Part shown: positions 33,522 to 45,399 of the stretch, piece by piece | Numbering within the stretch: the first letter of the stretch is position 1 | Layout: each line of letters starts with the position of its first letter | Assembly: GCA_007026445.1 (NCBI GenBank) | Contig: VDMD01000087.1 | Location: 41,128-105,127 of the forward strand | From: Schizophyllum amplum | Taxonomy: Eukaryota > Basidiomycota > Agaricomycetes > Agaricales > Schizophyllaceae | Length of the DNA: 64,000 nucleotides | Reading direction: 5' to 3' | Made by a program: the position numbers and the translations under genes | The notes under the pieces: model-generated | The model's database searches: none | What the model saw: only the letters and a program-made list of their open reading frames with translations | Told to the model about the DNA's origin: nothing

Positions 33522-35876
33522 ATGCCGAGCCTATTCACCCGACTGCGACGCCGGGCGTTGACCGTGTCGAATCCCGCGCCACCACCGGTCGCGCCCGCCC
33601 CGCCGAGTCCACCGCTTCCCACAGCATCATCAGACCCATCTCCCCTCCCGCGCAAGATCCACCCCGACCTCAACGCGCTCGAGGAGGACCTCCAGAGGGA
33701 GGCGCACCCATCCGGGGGATCCCAGGCGCGTAGGCACACTGTCGGATCCGCACCACTACCCGCACCGCTCCCCGCTTCAGCGCCCGTCGCGTCCTCCTCG
33801 CATCCACCCGTTCTCGAAAGCAGCACACACTCCCCAATGTCGGCTCGGACGCATATCACGCGTACGGCGTCGTCCGTGGACGATGCGCTGGCTGGGTTGC
33901 CCGCCTCGCCCGGGAGGCGCATCATAGCGCGTCTCGCCAACCTCGCGTCGCGCTCTACGCCCAGTGTCTCGCCCTCGCCACCTACACGTTCCCCTCCACG
34001 CACTCCACCTCGCAGGCGCCCCAGCACCGCAGAGACACGATGGTCAACCTTCGGTCGCTCGCCGCTTGGTGGGAAGCCCGCGCCCGCGCAGCTCGGCTTC
34101 CCGGAAGAGTTCGGTGGGCACTCATCCGAACACACCTCGGACGCGTCGTACAGCACGCAGTCGTACCGCACAGGCGGGACGGGCGGCACCACCCGGACGA
34201 CGCACACGCTGGGGAACCCCGCGCGACCCATCACGCCCGCCTCCCCTTCGGAGCCGCCTCTGCCTATGGCCACGCCCTCGGCGCATACGTTCGGCTCGCC
34301 CACGCCGCCATCGAGCGGCTTCACGTTCACGAAGCGGGTGCAGTCCCCCGTGCCGCCGATGCCGCCGCTCAGTCATCCTGAGTTGACGATGCGGAAACCA
34401 CTGTTCCGCACGGCTACGCATACTTCGGCACGGGAGCCGACGCGGCGTGCGCGCATGCTTGTTACTTCAGCTTCAATGCCGGCTATGCGGAGACGGAGGA
34501 GACGGAGCAGTGCAGGGTGGCGTGCGGACCGTCCTACAGCAGCGCTGCCCAAGACGCCCGAGCGCAGGGCTGATGCGGCGGGACACTCATCGCGTATGGG
34601 TCGTCTGTCGCGCACCAGCTTGTCGCGCCACAGTTTGTCGCGCTCTCGTTCGCACGTACGAACGGAGTCCCGTCGGTCGAGCGCTGAGTACAGTGCACGG
34701 CAGGCCTCCCTTCACATAGAGGACGAGCAGGCACCCTGGGAGGCGCTCGTATCCCGCGAAATTGTGGGCTTGTCTCTAGGACGCCAGCCCGCAAGATCGA
34801 AGGAGGGCCGCGGCAGCGTACAGGCGCTGCAGCCGCCCGCCTTCATCGGTTCAGCACCCACACATGCTTCGTCCTCTTACCTCTCTTCGTCGTCCATCGT
34901 ATCAGCCGCGCCCTCGTCCTGTTTGACAGTCGAGCCCTCATCCCCGACGCCCATATACCGTTCTCAGGAGATTATACCCCGGGCGTCGCGTTCCGAAGTT
35001 GCGGTCGGGGACCGCAAGGGCAAGGGGCGGGCGGTGCCCGCCTCGTCAAGTTGGGCCGGCCCATCTGTTTATCAGCAGCAGCATGGTCACTCTTCCCGCA
35101 GTATGACTGGCAAGCGGAAGGCGCAGGACGATACGTCCCTCAGCGATGAGGAATCAGACGAGTGGGACAGTTCGCCGGAGCAGCCACAGCGGTCGTCCGT
35201 GCCCACGTCGGAGGAGGCTCGGAGGAAACGTCCACGACTGTCGTTGACTGAGCCGCAGGACGCGTCGCTCATCCATTCGCTCGGTGGTGCACGACATTCG
35301 CGGCAGCCTTCCCGTTTGTCTGGGAACCCCTCCGCGCGGCTGTCCGCGCAGCCGACCAACAGACTATCGCTCCAACCCTCGTCGCGCATGTCCGGACAGC
35401 CCTCGCCGCGCGCCTCGACTTATGCATCCGGCAGCACGCGTTACCATATGCGCGACCCGCGCAAGCCGCCGCCGCTCGTTCCGACGCCGTGGGTACCCAC
35501 CAGGCAGGGCCCCCTGAACGCATGGCTGTTCTTCGTGGGCTTCGTGCTGTTCCCGGTGTGGTGGGTTGGCGGGTTCGCGGCGTCGACGCGGAGTGTTCCG
35601 TCGGAGTTGCGAGTAGAGGTCGACGCGGAACAGTTAGCCGGAGATCTCGAGAGCGCGTCCCGGGTGGGGGTGTCCAGCAAGCGCGGAAGCGTGCTGCTGG
35701 AGGATGCGCAGGCCGAACACGGTGAGTGTCCCATCTTTCTTGGCTGTTTGGGCGATGACTGAGTACCGAATCCAGATGCTAGGTCGTGGCGGCTGCGATG
35801 TCGCATAATGGCTGCTGTGTCGCTGGTGACATACGTGCCCTTTATAGTGCTTGTGGCTATCTTCGCTCCGCGGTAG
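33522..35876 (+). CDS. Ser/Pro-rich protein with C-terminal membrane hairpin (766 aa)
   Basis: Exons 33522-35721 and 35776-35876 give 767 codons; the small second exon adds a second hydrophobic span. The first 600 residues are low complexity, rich in Ser, Pro, Arg and Thr, and probably disordered, with many SP and RxxS sites that could be phosphorylated. A poorly conserved nuclear-like basic patch is TGKRKAQDD and EARRKRPRLS. The C terminus has WLFFVGFVLFPVWWVGGFAAS, then in exon 2 VSLVTYVPFIVLVAIFAPR: two membrane spans separated by an acidic linker. This WLFFVGF-type end recurs in fungal proteins of unknown role. I do not recognise a named family. Confidence 0.75.
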
Positions 35877-36410
35877 CGCGAGCGTCCACATCTGTGTGCT
35901 GCCTTTGCTATTCTCTTTGCCCTGTCTTCTCCAGCTGATTCAGTCCCTCGGCGACATTCCGCGCATTCTCCCCACGGGTTTCTTTTCTTGTAGCATCGCT
36001 TTTTGGTCCGACAAAGTTCATGCATGCTTTGTCTCTCGACGTTCGTTCCATGTCACGCTGGCTGTCGATATCTGGATTGTAGATATTTTGACGCCCTTCA
36101 TGAGCTTTCTGTTCTCATGTTATGCCTCCCGCCTCTTGCGCCTCTTCTTGTTCGATTCCCTTACCTCTGGATTTATAATTCCTTTATTATGTTTTGCACG
36201 AGTGGCGGTCATTGACCGATGCTACTCCCTGTCGATATATCGGTGCATCCTTCTTCGCACCAACTCACGGATACCTGTACTCATACATCACAGCAGCCCT
36301 AGAACCATGGCTCCTATAGCACACATTGTAGATATCCGGAAGGCATGATACGAGCTCTACGTCTAGTACTTCGGGCACGCTTTTCTTTGGGCGAAATTAG
36401 TAGAAGCCCA
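35877..36410. other. Convergent 3' region
   Basis: About 530 bp between two converging genes. Pyrimidine-rich, AT-richer than the coding sequence, with an open frame (35851-36348) that is only an extended UTR. No gene seen. Confidence 0.45.
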
Positions 36411-37342
36411 TTATGAAGTCCAACCGCCTGCACGACCTAATGATACGCGCTCCAGCCATTGCGCTTCAGTTTCAGCAACGGTGTCTGTACCGGCCTCCCT
36501 CAACTCGTCAACCAACCGAAGTCGCCCGTCCTCCGCTGAGAGCGCTTTCAGTTGGAGGAGTCTGTGCTGCATCACGGCAGGTAAAATTCTCGGCACGCAT
36601 ATCTGTATCTCTTCGAGTGCGGCCATGTGTTCCGGAAGGGCTCGCCCACGCGTGAGATGCCAGACGACGACGTTGCCGAAAGGCACTCGAAGATGGGTAA
36701 GGCAAGGTGCGAGCGTGGGGAGCAGCTTGATGACGCTCACTACGCGTGCTCGTGGCGTGTCGAGGAAGGTGTCGATGCTGCGTAAGTGCAGGTGGCGCAG
36801 TGCTGGGAATGTCGGTACGGGTTGTAGCTCGAAGGGTGTGGTGGCAACCCAGGACGTGGTGAGCTCTTCGAGGGCGACGAAAGTGCGCCGTGGCTGTAGG
36901 ATGTTGCCGAGGTGATAGCAGTGTCCGGATATGTGGAGAATACGGATATAGGGGGCGATTGCGTCGATGACCATGTCCACAGTAGCCTGCACCCAGAGGC
37001 GCATCGGTGTATGCTGGGCACTATCTAAAGGCGAAAGTCTCAGTTAGAAGTAGTACAATAGCAGCAACACTCACTGAGGCGCGTGTCGAAGCCACTGATA
37101 TAGAGATATCTGACTTGTTGAGCGACTGCGGGGTCGGACTGCAGGAGTGCGCAGAAGCGCGATAGCTGAGCGAAGTCTTTGAGAGCAAGCGACTGAAAGC
37201 GAAGGGGACGGGCTGCAAGATAAAAGAGTCTGTTCTGAGCGCAAAGAGCACGAGCAGTCGATCCATCGTCGGTACAAGCAAGGGGAAATATCTCCGTCAT
37301 CCATAGTTCGGGGGGAAGTCTGGAAACCCAGTCGACTGCCAT
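36411..37342 (-). CDS. F-box family protein (293 aa)
   Basis: Exons 37075-37342 and 36411-37024 give 294 codons. The N terminus VSRLPPELWMTEIFPLACTD followed by RALCAQNRLFYLAARPLRFQ is an F-box-like start. The rest is leucine-rich (YIRILHISGHCYHLG, TFPALRHLHLRSIDTFLD, LAPCLTHLRVPFGNVVVW) in the style of degenerate leucine-rich repeats. Unrelated in detail to the F-box gene at 15075. Likely an SCF substrate adaptor by family; no target known. Start chosen at MAVDWVSRLPPELW, which directly precedes the F-box. Confidence 0.75.
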
Positions 37343-38618
37343 TTTGCATGCGGGTTCGAAATGAGTTGATTTACAACTCGCAGAAGACGTCCAGATTGCT
37401 TGTTCAGCAAGAGATAGCTGCTGCAAAAGCTGGTCGGCAGATGATGACAGTTGCTGAGGATGTTCAGTCGAGGTGAGGCCAGGGTGAGGCCAAAGGGTAT
37501 AAGACAGGGGGGCAGGTTGAGTCTCGGTCCGACCCAATCTGAATCAGGCGCGCCACCCGTGGCTTTTCCACGGTCACGTGGCACAGGAAGGACGTTCGAC
37601 GGTTCACCTTCCCCAGATATTGAACCAACAGCGTAATTTGTCATTCGCGGAGGAAACGGATAGCTGAGGCGCTTGGCTAAGGGAATATACATGTTCATGT
37701 AGACCGATGCACTGCCAAAATTCGGAAATGCTTCTGCCACAGACGAAATAAGGGCGGCGCAGTAGGCGTCGTTGACCTCAGAACGTTTGAACCCGAGGAC
37801 TCACGCCAGTACGCTGGGGATACTGACGGCGGGAGGCGACTAGGAGTACTCAACGAGGAAGCAGAGATGTCTCGATAAGCCACCGCAATATGATGGCCCT
37901 TTGGGCAGACGCGGTGACAATGGCCTCGGCGCGTTTTGCATCGATAAGCGCGCGGGAATGCCGCACTCCGTCTTTGGTGATACCGTCGCCGAAGCATTGG
38001 TGGGAGCAGAATTTCATGGTCATAGCGCGCATGTGCAATCTGGCGCAACGCGATTGAATGAAGGAACCAAAGCTTCAGGCGAGAGTTGTCCGGACCAACA
38101 GACGGATGATAGTTCCCGGCTGTTGTGAATGTAAAGTACAAAGTAAGCTTTGGAAACCCCTTATAAGAACGGTCACTCACTCATCGAAGACCATATCTGA
38201 AGCTCAGACCACCCGGAGATGGCATGTGCGCGCCACACTGGCGCTCGGACGTACTTCTGTGTAAAAGGAGGTCGAGCCAAGGGCTCCAACAGAGCTGTGG
38301 ACTGATCGCCTTCTATGCACGATCATCCCACTGCGTCGCTGCACTAAGGAAAAAAATTGTTAGTCGCCTTGACACCTGCCTTATGGGGCACCAAAGAGAA
38401 AGCTAGCGGACAAATCAAGCGCTAAGCGAGAGCAGGCGAGAGCGCGCCCGGGTCCAGCTCGGACGCATTGCTGTCCCCATCAAGGAAACAACGCTCGAGA
38501 AGATGGCGGGCAAAGGCGGTCCCGGGAAGACTTGCATCGAGGATATCATTTTGGATTATCGATACGGCTGTCCCTGTATGATAATCGGCTTTCCCAACCC
38601 ATGCTTCGCTCCGTCTCC
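37343..38618. other. Intergenic with a possible minus-strand gene relic
   Basis: About 1.3 kb. On the minus strand around 38170-38330 a protein-like stretch reads FTQKYVRAPVWRAHAISGWS and may continue at 38000-38120 in another exon, but I cannot assemble a full gene, find a start, or identify a family. The rest holds the F-box promoter (37343-37700). Treated as unresolved. Confidence 0.3.
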
Positions 38619-39495
38619 CTACTGCGACTCCGACTTTGAGCCCACCGGCGAAGACGGGTCGTAGAAGCCGTGCTTCTCGAGCGCAAACATGAGGTCCAGC
38701 AGCAGCGGCTGCATGCGGTTCCAAAAGTCGGTCCACTCCTCCACGGAGAGATCCGCGCCAGGCTCCTTGCCCTGCACATACATCGCGTGTAGTGGAAGCA
38801 TAGCGCCTGCGAAGCCGAAAATTTCGGCCTGCTCCGTGCGCACTTGCGAACCCTCTGGTACAGCGAGCAGGTTTTGAACAATTGCGCTGATAAGCAGTAT
38901 CGTGGCCTTTCGAGCGCGCGCTATCTCGGAGCCGGGGGGAACGGCCACCGTCGAGAACGTCTAGCAATGTCAATTGATGAGCAGCTAGCGTGCGCAGAAT
39001 TTGTTGCTTACCACCATCATGCTTAGCGCGGCATCTTCGGACATGGTCGCACCTCTGTTGAGGTAGGATATGATGAGGAGGATCAATGAATGCACCTTCT
39101 CCAGCCGTCCGCGGTCCGTAGATGGTACAGCCTTCTGAATAAAGTCGCTTTCCGCAATGGATTCGAGCGCAGCCGTATAGTCAAAGTCTGGAGGTGGAAC
39201 ATCGTCACGAGCTCCATTGTTTGATTCTCCATCTCCCGACGAAGACGTCTGCGTGGCATAGGTTCGGCACCGTGCGACTGACGGTGAGGTCAAAGTACGG
39301 CAGTCTGTCGGTACGAACCGAAACCATTGGTACCGTGCGTTCTGCAAAAGGCATTCTTCAGTCTGTTGTTGAGGATGGACAAATGAAATTATATCGCCGT
39401 ACGATGGAAGACAACGTTGGAATCGCACCGGGGCGCACCGCCTGCACTGGAGTCAACAGACGTTTTGACGTCTGGCCAATAACGTTGCGCAACAT
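38619..39495 (-). CDS. Small mitochondrial protein of unknown function (224 aa)
   Basis: Exons 39429-39495, 39012-39277 and 38619-38960 give 225 codons. The first 35 residues (MLRNVIGQTSKRLLTPVQAV then RCRTYATQTSS) are rich in Arg, Ser and Thr, lack acidic residues and end in an R-x-Y/AT cleavage-like site, so a mitochondrial presequence is likely. The mature part is alpha-helical: DFDYTAALESIAESDFIQK, LEKVHSLILLIISYLNRGA, then two hydrophobic segments ATILLISAIVQNLLAV and AEIFGFAGAMLPLHAMYV. I do not recognise a family. The first intron (151 bp) is long for this window. Confidence 0.7.
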
Positions 39496-40331
39496 GGCTG
39501 CTCCTGAATAGCTTCTCCACTCGTGCGTCAAAAGCGGATCAAGTGATCTCGCTGAAATGAGAGATACGACACGAAAGTGGGCTCCTACGCCTGAGCACTG
39601 GTGTGAGCTTTTCGGGTCAAGAAAGGTTGAAGTTGAAAAGTCTGACGTGTTCCGGGCCGGGCCGGGTCGAAGCAGCTGACGTGTGATCACGTGACTATGC
39701 ACCATGTTTGAACCTTCTTAGTCTCTCCTAACTTGCTCCAGCCAGCTCTCTCCCGGGTGCTCCACTGTCTCCCGATTCCCAAACTGCGTATACGCTTTCC
39801 CTCGAAAGCCACTCAAGTCTGAATGTTCACAGACCTCTATGACGATTCCAGCGCCACAGCCTGCCGCTCATAACCAATCATGCTTTCTCTCCTACGCCAT
39901 GCAATGTACATGGGAACTTGCCGTGCTTCCGATAGGCAGTCAACCTCTGCAATCTTACTTCAGGCTTCTCCCCTCTATTAAGGGACGAACTCTGTCCACC
40001 GGCGACCGCCATGCATCGAGGTCATCCCAATCCGTGATCAACTGAACATACACCTTCAGCCGGACCTTGCGTTCGTCAGTGGCCCGGCTCGTGGAGCCCT
40101 TTCTGCCAGTAACCTGACGATGTGAACGACATCAAGTCCGACTCGAGCATGGCCAACACCCTGACGGCAGCTGCTATGCGTCATGGCCTCGTGGCCTAAT
40201 TGGAACTGGCTGGCGCTGACTCGGAGGCTGGCGCTGACTCGGGCATCTGCGCGAACGTTGGATCAACAAAGCAAAACGAGGCCTCGTTTGATCGGCTTGC
40301 AACTCGCGCGTCCTTGCTATCGCCTCTATCG
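39496..40331. other. Intergenic, divergent promoters
   Basis: About 840 bp between divergent genes. Contains two copies of CTGGCGCTGACTCGGAGG-like 18-bp sequence at 40207-40243 just before the GNAT start. No other gene seen. Confidence 0.4.
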
Positions 40332-40892
40332 ATGGATAACTCACTGCCTGCCGATATTCGCCCTGCTGCGCCTGATTCCGCGCGTGCTGAAGAGACCGAC
40401 TTTGGAATTCGAGAGATATCGGTCGAAGAGACGCTCGCTCTCCGTCATTCGGTGCTCTGGCCAGATCTTCCCCTTTCTGCCGTTCGCCTCCCGGACGACG
40501 ACAGCGGGCGACACTTTGGCGCCTTCTCGTCAGGCTCCCCCACGCCCATCGCCGTCATCTCAATCTTCAGCGAGCCGCTGCCCATCGATAAGCCCGACGC
40601 AACAGCAAGCAAGGCGGTGCGCTTCCGCAAGTTTGCCTGTCGACAGGACCTCCAGGGACGAGGAATCGGTACCGCGCTACTCCGTCGCATTTTCTGGGTG
40701 GCGGCTGCCGAAATGGGAGCGCAGGCGGTATGGTGTGACGCGCGCACGAGCAGCCTGCCGTGGTATCAGAGGCGTGGGATGTGTCCTTTTGGCGACCGTT
40801 TCTTCAAGGGCCCTGTGGAGTACGTACGGATGAGCATAATGGCCGACGATGTGCTTGCGGAGGGCACGCGTGAATACGCAACTCGTTCGTGA
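40332..40892 (+). CDS. GNAT-family N-acetyltransferase (186 aa)
   Basis: Intronless. GNAT fold proteins transfer the acetyl group of acetyl-CoA to an amine. The acetyl-CoA pyrophosphate loop is seen as FRKFACRQDLQGRGIGTALL at about residue 97 (Q/R-x-x-G-x-G/A). It is followed by VWCDARTSSLPWYQRRGM, the usual strand 5 and YQRRGF-like helix, and then FFKGPVEYVRMSI. The N-terminal strand is IREISVEETLALRHSVLWPD. This arrangement resembles small acetyltransferases of bacteria and fungi whose substrate is unknown. Start chosen at MDNSLPADIRP because earlier in-frame sequence consists of an 18-bp repeat. Confidence 0.8.
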   Translation: MDNSLPADIRPAAPDSARAEETDFGIREISVEETLALRHSVLWPDLPLSAVRLPDDDSGRHFGAFSSGSPTPIAVISIFSEPLPIDKPDATASKAVRFRKFACRQDLQGRGIGTALLRRIFWVAAAEMGAQAVWCDARTSSLPWYQRRGMCPFGDRFFKGPVEYVRMSIMADDVLAEGTREYATRS

Positions 40893-43082
40893 ACGTTCGG
40901 GTACGTCTCGTCATTTCTCTGCTCGTGGCCGCCCACCTGACCAATTACAGTGAGTCATCGCAGAAGCTCAATGTGCGGAGAGCAGTTAGGTTATGTGCTG
41001 GGAATCTCAGGAACGACGATCTGTCTGTGCACAAGCAGCGGAAAGTATCAGCCTTCCTGAATTTTACACGTCATGGCGGACGATGACATACCGTGCAGGG
41101 GGCTAGGCTGGAGGAGAGAGAGATGGAGACGGAACTCTGTGGATTTCTGCGGCATCTTTTGGGAGATGGAGTGGCGCACGACGCTGTATCAGGAAACGCA
41201 CTCATCTCATTAAAGCCGCATGTTTGCCATATTTCAGATCGTCCACATTCCCGTGAACTTTGTGTGCCGCGATGGGGATGTGATTCGTCCGTTCGGGAGG
41301 TATTCGTTTGTTGAGTAACTTGAGTTCTGTCACCGAACATCAATGCTGTGCGTTCGTTAGAGCCGCGCGAGCACGCGTTGACGCGCCACTGGTCTGGTTG
41401 CATTCTTCCGTACTATTGTGTGGTGTGCGGCGGGCGCGCGTGAACCATAAAAGGCTAAGGGAAATATATTGAAATTGCGCCCTGCACGTACTTAAGGAGA
41501 GCCTACGACGGCGGTACTCGTCCACTCAGCACCTTCCCTCTTCCTCTCTTTCCCCCATCAACTCCCTCATCCCCCCTCCCTCTCTGCCACCTGCGAGGCA
41601 TTTTTGCCACGTTCTGCATGATGCCTGCCTCCCTTGTCGCCTCCATCTACGCTCTCTTGCTGTGAACCAGAGGTTTATCGACGGCTGCACCGTCGTGCAC
41701 GCCGACGTTGCCCTCTTGTTCATAGCCAAGATAGCGAGTTGGAGGCCGCAAGTCTGAGCAGGTGCAGAGGCGCTCATCCGGCCCTACCATCCCCTTACAA
41801 TCACACACCTCAACTGTGCCGTAAGCGTCGGCGAGCGAACGATATCGGATAGGGAACATGCACTGAGGTGGCAGTTGCCATGCGCGTTGAACATCAACAG
41901 GCGTGCGACGGCAAACGCCGAATTATGGCCACGGGTGGCACGTCTTGCTCGAGCTTCGTTGCTGCCGTCACCAGTCTTACTGAGGGTTTCCGCGTCAAGT
42001 CATGGACCAGGTGCATGTCACGGCGCATGAGAAGATCGCTGATAGGTGTGTTATGACGCGTACGTACATAACTTGATAGGAGACTGGTCGTCGATCTCCG
42101 TGTGAAGGTAGTCTACTGGCGGTGCAGGTCTGTACGTCCTCAGGCCTCATGGGCTGCCCTCTGCAATACATAGCATTTCCCACAGTCAGGGTACTACACC
42201 TGTTTTCCAGTCAGTTTGCCGGTGGTCAATAGCGAACCATGGATCACCGGACGACCATGGGTCAGGCCCGGGAATCGAGTGCGTCTGCTACTCACAGCTG
42301 AGGCCTCTTAGTCTGAAGACGTATTTAGGCGGGGAAACAGGAAGCCTTTGCAGCATGTCCGCTAGCCATGAATGCATGAAGGTCGTCATAAAGACGTAGT
42401 GGCGCTGACAGTGAGAAGATGGTTTCAACGCCGTGCGCACTGCGGGCTCGTGCGGCCCGCTCTGGGTGTTTAGTGCGGCTATGATGTCGGGAACGGCCGT
42501 GAGCGAGGTAGTATTCCGTCAAGTAAGTAGTCTTCTGTCGTAATACGCAAGCAGCCTGACTGTATGACTTGAACCGAATCTGCCGTGATTGGGGCTGAGG
42601 AGCCTTGTCGGCCTCGTCCCAACACCCGGTCAGCCTGCGCAAGGGAAATTTGAGAATATCGCACAGGACGGGCTTACGGGGAGGTAGGCTACCCAGTGCG
42701 ACATGCCGCGAGGCATCGCCAGCAGCAGCGACCTGGTTCCGTCGATGTCTCCTGTTGCGCTCGAAACGAACTGCGTGTTCTCGAGGAAGTCGATGAGCGG
42801 GGCTGCTCATAGCGCGTCATTCTGGTTGAATGAGGCATTTAGCAACACAGACCATCTCTTCCTGTGACCCACTGGTACTTTGGATGAAGGAAAGCCAGAC
42901 TTCTGAACGATACTTACGTCGTGCGAACTGCGCTCGTCTTCACAATTCTGACGGCAAGAGTCAAGGAAGTGGCCAGCCTGTGGCCAGCCGCCGTACGAGT
43001 TTGATGAACGGCTTGTATTATGTATGCATTGCAGATGGGATAGATGACAAGGCAGAAGTGCCGGATGATACAGGCCGCTCGA
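40893..43082. other. Long gene-poor spacer
   Basis: About 2.2 kb without a convincing gene on either strand. The region 41520-41600 is a pyrimidine-rich CTCCCTC tract. Short open frames show no family pattern. No repeats of note. Confidence 0.4.
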
Positions 43083-43966
43083 TTATGGTTTGAGTAGCTC
43101 CTCAACGACTTTATCGTCGTTGATCTTCGCTGCGTTCGCCCCGCGGTAGTTCAGCCTTCGGAGCACATCGATCTGGAAGACATCCCGGACGTCAGTCGCT
43201 ATGCACGCTCAGGATACTCGCACACGCACCACCTGCCCTCGCTGAAAGCCGAGTCCTTCGAACTTCTTCACATGCGCGTGATCGAGCCCCGCCATCGCGA
43301 CCTCGTCCTGCGCGCCCACGGCAGCGCCGCCCTTGGTCTTCGGCGGCGGGCCCCCTGCGTAGATATGCGTCCAGTACGCGGCTGTCTCGTCGAAGCTCCG
43401 CTTGGAAGTGGTGTAGTGCTTCGCGACCTCGGCATCCTGCGGGTCGTTCGGCTCGGGCGAGCACAGGAGGCTCTGCAGCGATATCAACGTCGACTTGAGC
43501 GTCAGAACGGGCGACCAGGCGTCCTGCGCTCCGTGTCAGCATGACGCGCGCAAGGAGGGTGCAAGCAGGCGCACCTTGAGGATGTCGAGACATATGGCGC
43601 CGGAGGCGGAGGAGACGTTCGGGTGGTAGACCTTCGTGATGAACTTCATCTTGACAGCCTGAAACGGGTAGGTCTCCGGTATGCGGATGTCCTAGGGCGC
43701 GGGGGGTGCCGTGAGCACAGGCAGGTGCGGGCAGGCAGCGACACGCACGACTTCGAAGTGGCCGCCCTCGTATGGTGTGCCTTCTGGGCCGGGGAACGAG
43801 CCCTTCAGATGGAAGGGTGACTCGTCTATGAGCTCAATCTTGACATTGGAGGTCTTGTCGTTCTTGCAGTCTAGTAACCAGCGCTTAGCAGGTGTAGGTA
43901 AAGCGATGGCTTCGGGGTTTGCATACCAGCGATCTCCTTGTTTACACGTCGTAGGCGGGCGTCCAT
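43083..43966 (-). CDS. UBC1: Ubiquitin-conjugating enzyme E2 with UBA domain, Ubc1/UBE2K type (220 aa)
   Basis: Exons 43927-43966, 43749-43870, 43575-43691, 43230-43523, 43083-43172 give 221 codons. UBC fold: [58 protein letters not shown], then [20 protein letters not shown] with HPN and the active-site Cys, [20 protein letters not shown] and [13 protein letters not shown]. The tail [20 protein letters not shown] followed by [15 protein letters not shown] is a UBA domain, which distinguishes Ubc1/E2-25K from other E2s. Yeast Ubc1 extends K48-linked chains and works with the anaphase-promoting complex. All catalytic residues intact. Confidence 0.95.
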
Positions 43967-44259
43967 GGCGATCCCTTCTCCGATGATACAGTATTGTCAG
44001 GCTTGAAGAGTGGACGAGCAAGTGGTAGGATCGTGGCAAGTGGCTGAAGGTGTAAGGGAGAGATGAATCAGAGTCACGCTACAGTGGATCAGTGACTTCT
44101 GCATTAGGTAACGTCCGCATTGTTCTCGAACAATAGTCCTGCAGCTTCGAGCAGTCTACTGGCCACAAACACACCATTCAAGAAGTTCAAGACCGTGCTC
44201 TATTGGCATGATATACAGCAGAGCATCAAGCAATACAAGGGATCAATCAGGTGATGAGG
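43967..44259. other. Short spacer
   Basis: About 290 bp: Ubc1 promoter and the 3' end of the GH131 gene, both on the minus strand. No gene seen. Confidence 0.4.
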
Positions 44260-45399
44260 CTAGCTGGTCGTCAGACCGTCCTCGAGATCTTCTACAAATA
44301 CACCAGAGTAGAAGAGCCCCTCCGTTGTTCCTTCCTGTATCCCGTAGTGCACAACATCGGACTGATGGGATGGGTCGCTAGGGTCCGGCAGAGGTAGCTG
44401 TTCGTCGTTGATCAGCGGACGAATAACGCGTGAATTTGGGCGTCGCACCTTTAGCACGCCGAAGTGGAAGTCTCCTTGACCGGCGGAGCCAGAGCTCACG
44501 CCTGTGTTGGCGGTGACATCGGATACCTCAGCCAACTCGTCGGCGTCGACAGAGTAGTATGCCTGCAGCGTCAGTGCCGACCAGTCGACGACGACGGCGA
44601 AGTTATGCCACGCGCCCTCGGTGAAGTCGGTCTCGAATAGGATGCTGCTGTCGTGTGCGAGAACTCGAATCGAGTGCGCTTCCTCCTCCGACGCATCGGT
44701 GTTGAAAGGAGTACCTGAAGGAGGGCCAGGTTGAGTTCAGACCAAAGCAAGAAAACTTGCAAGTACCAAGTACGATACCGAAGACGTGCGTCCCGTCCGA
44801 CGGCTCTATGAAAACGATTTGGTATTCGTGGTCGTAGTTGAGCGGCTTGTCAGGGTCCGCCATAATCGAGAAATGGAAGGCCGTGGTCCCAGTCTCCATC
44901 AGGCTATACAGAGTCGTAGCGCTCCCTGTTGACTAGTCAGCCACGTCCGAGAAATGTAAACATTCAGCGATGTACCGTCTTGCTCAGCGATGAGCTCAGT
45001 CCGGCGGAAGCCATTCTGAGGGTTGCTGCCTCCAGGTAGGAAGATCGACGAGTTGTCAATCATGACAAAAATCGTCTCCTCGTCAACATCCCAGAGAGGG
45101 GTGGGCGCGATAGTGTCTGTTACCGCACTCGTGTACTATGAAGGCCGTGAGCGGAACAATGGTAGATTCACGAAAAGTTCCGTACGTAAGACGCATCCTC
45201 GCTGCCTCTGACTGCTCTGCAACGGGGTTCAACGTAAGCACTCGAGTAAAGAGGCGCAGTCGTACGTGAGGAAGGGGTCGGCAGAGCTGTCGAGGCTTGC
45301 TGGATCTAGGGAGCCTGAGGGAACTCTGCCTTCGTATAGAATCGTGGACAGCGATGCAGGTATCACAATGAAAACGGGGAGAACGCGGTAAAGCAGCAT
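44260..45399 (-). CDS. Glycoside hydrolase family 131 protein, secreted
   Basis: Secreted beta-glucanase family found only in fungi and oomycetes; characterised members act on beta-1,3/1,6 and beta-1,4 glucans. The start MLLYRVLPVFIVIPASLSTI is a signal peptide, followed by YEGRVPSGSLDPASLD. Later exons read VDEETIFVMIDNSSIFLPGG, NPQNGFRRTELIAEQDG, TTAFHFSIMADPDKPLNYDH, EYQIVFIEPSDGTHVFGIVLG, GAWHNFAVVVDWSALTLQAYYS, GQGDFHFGVLKVR and GIQEGTTEGLFYSGVFVEDL. These match the GH131A domain order closely. No cellulose-binding module follows; the stop is right after the catalytic domain. Fits a wood- or litter-decay lifestyle. Introns fall near 44717-44770, 44930-44975 and 45130-45270. Confidence 0.88.

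Noticed and set aside
35851..36348. 165-residue open frame after the Ser/Pro-rich gene
   Set aside because: Starts inside the last exon of that gene and continues through a pyrimidine-rich 3' UTR; hydrophobicity comes from T-rich sequence.
40183..40210. GTGGCCTAATTGGAACTGG, similar to a tRNA D arm
   Set aside because: No anticodon arm or GTTCRANNC follows within 100 bp; it is the edge of an 18-bp duplication.
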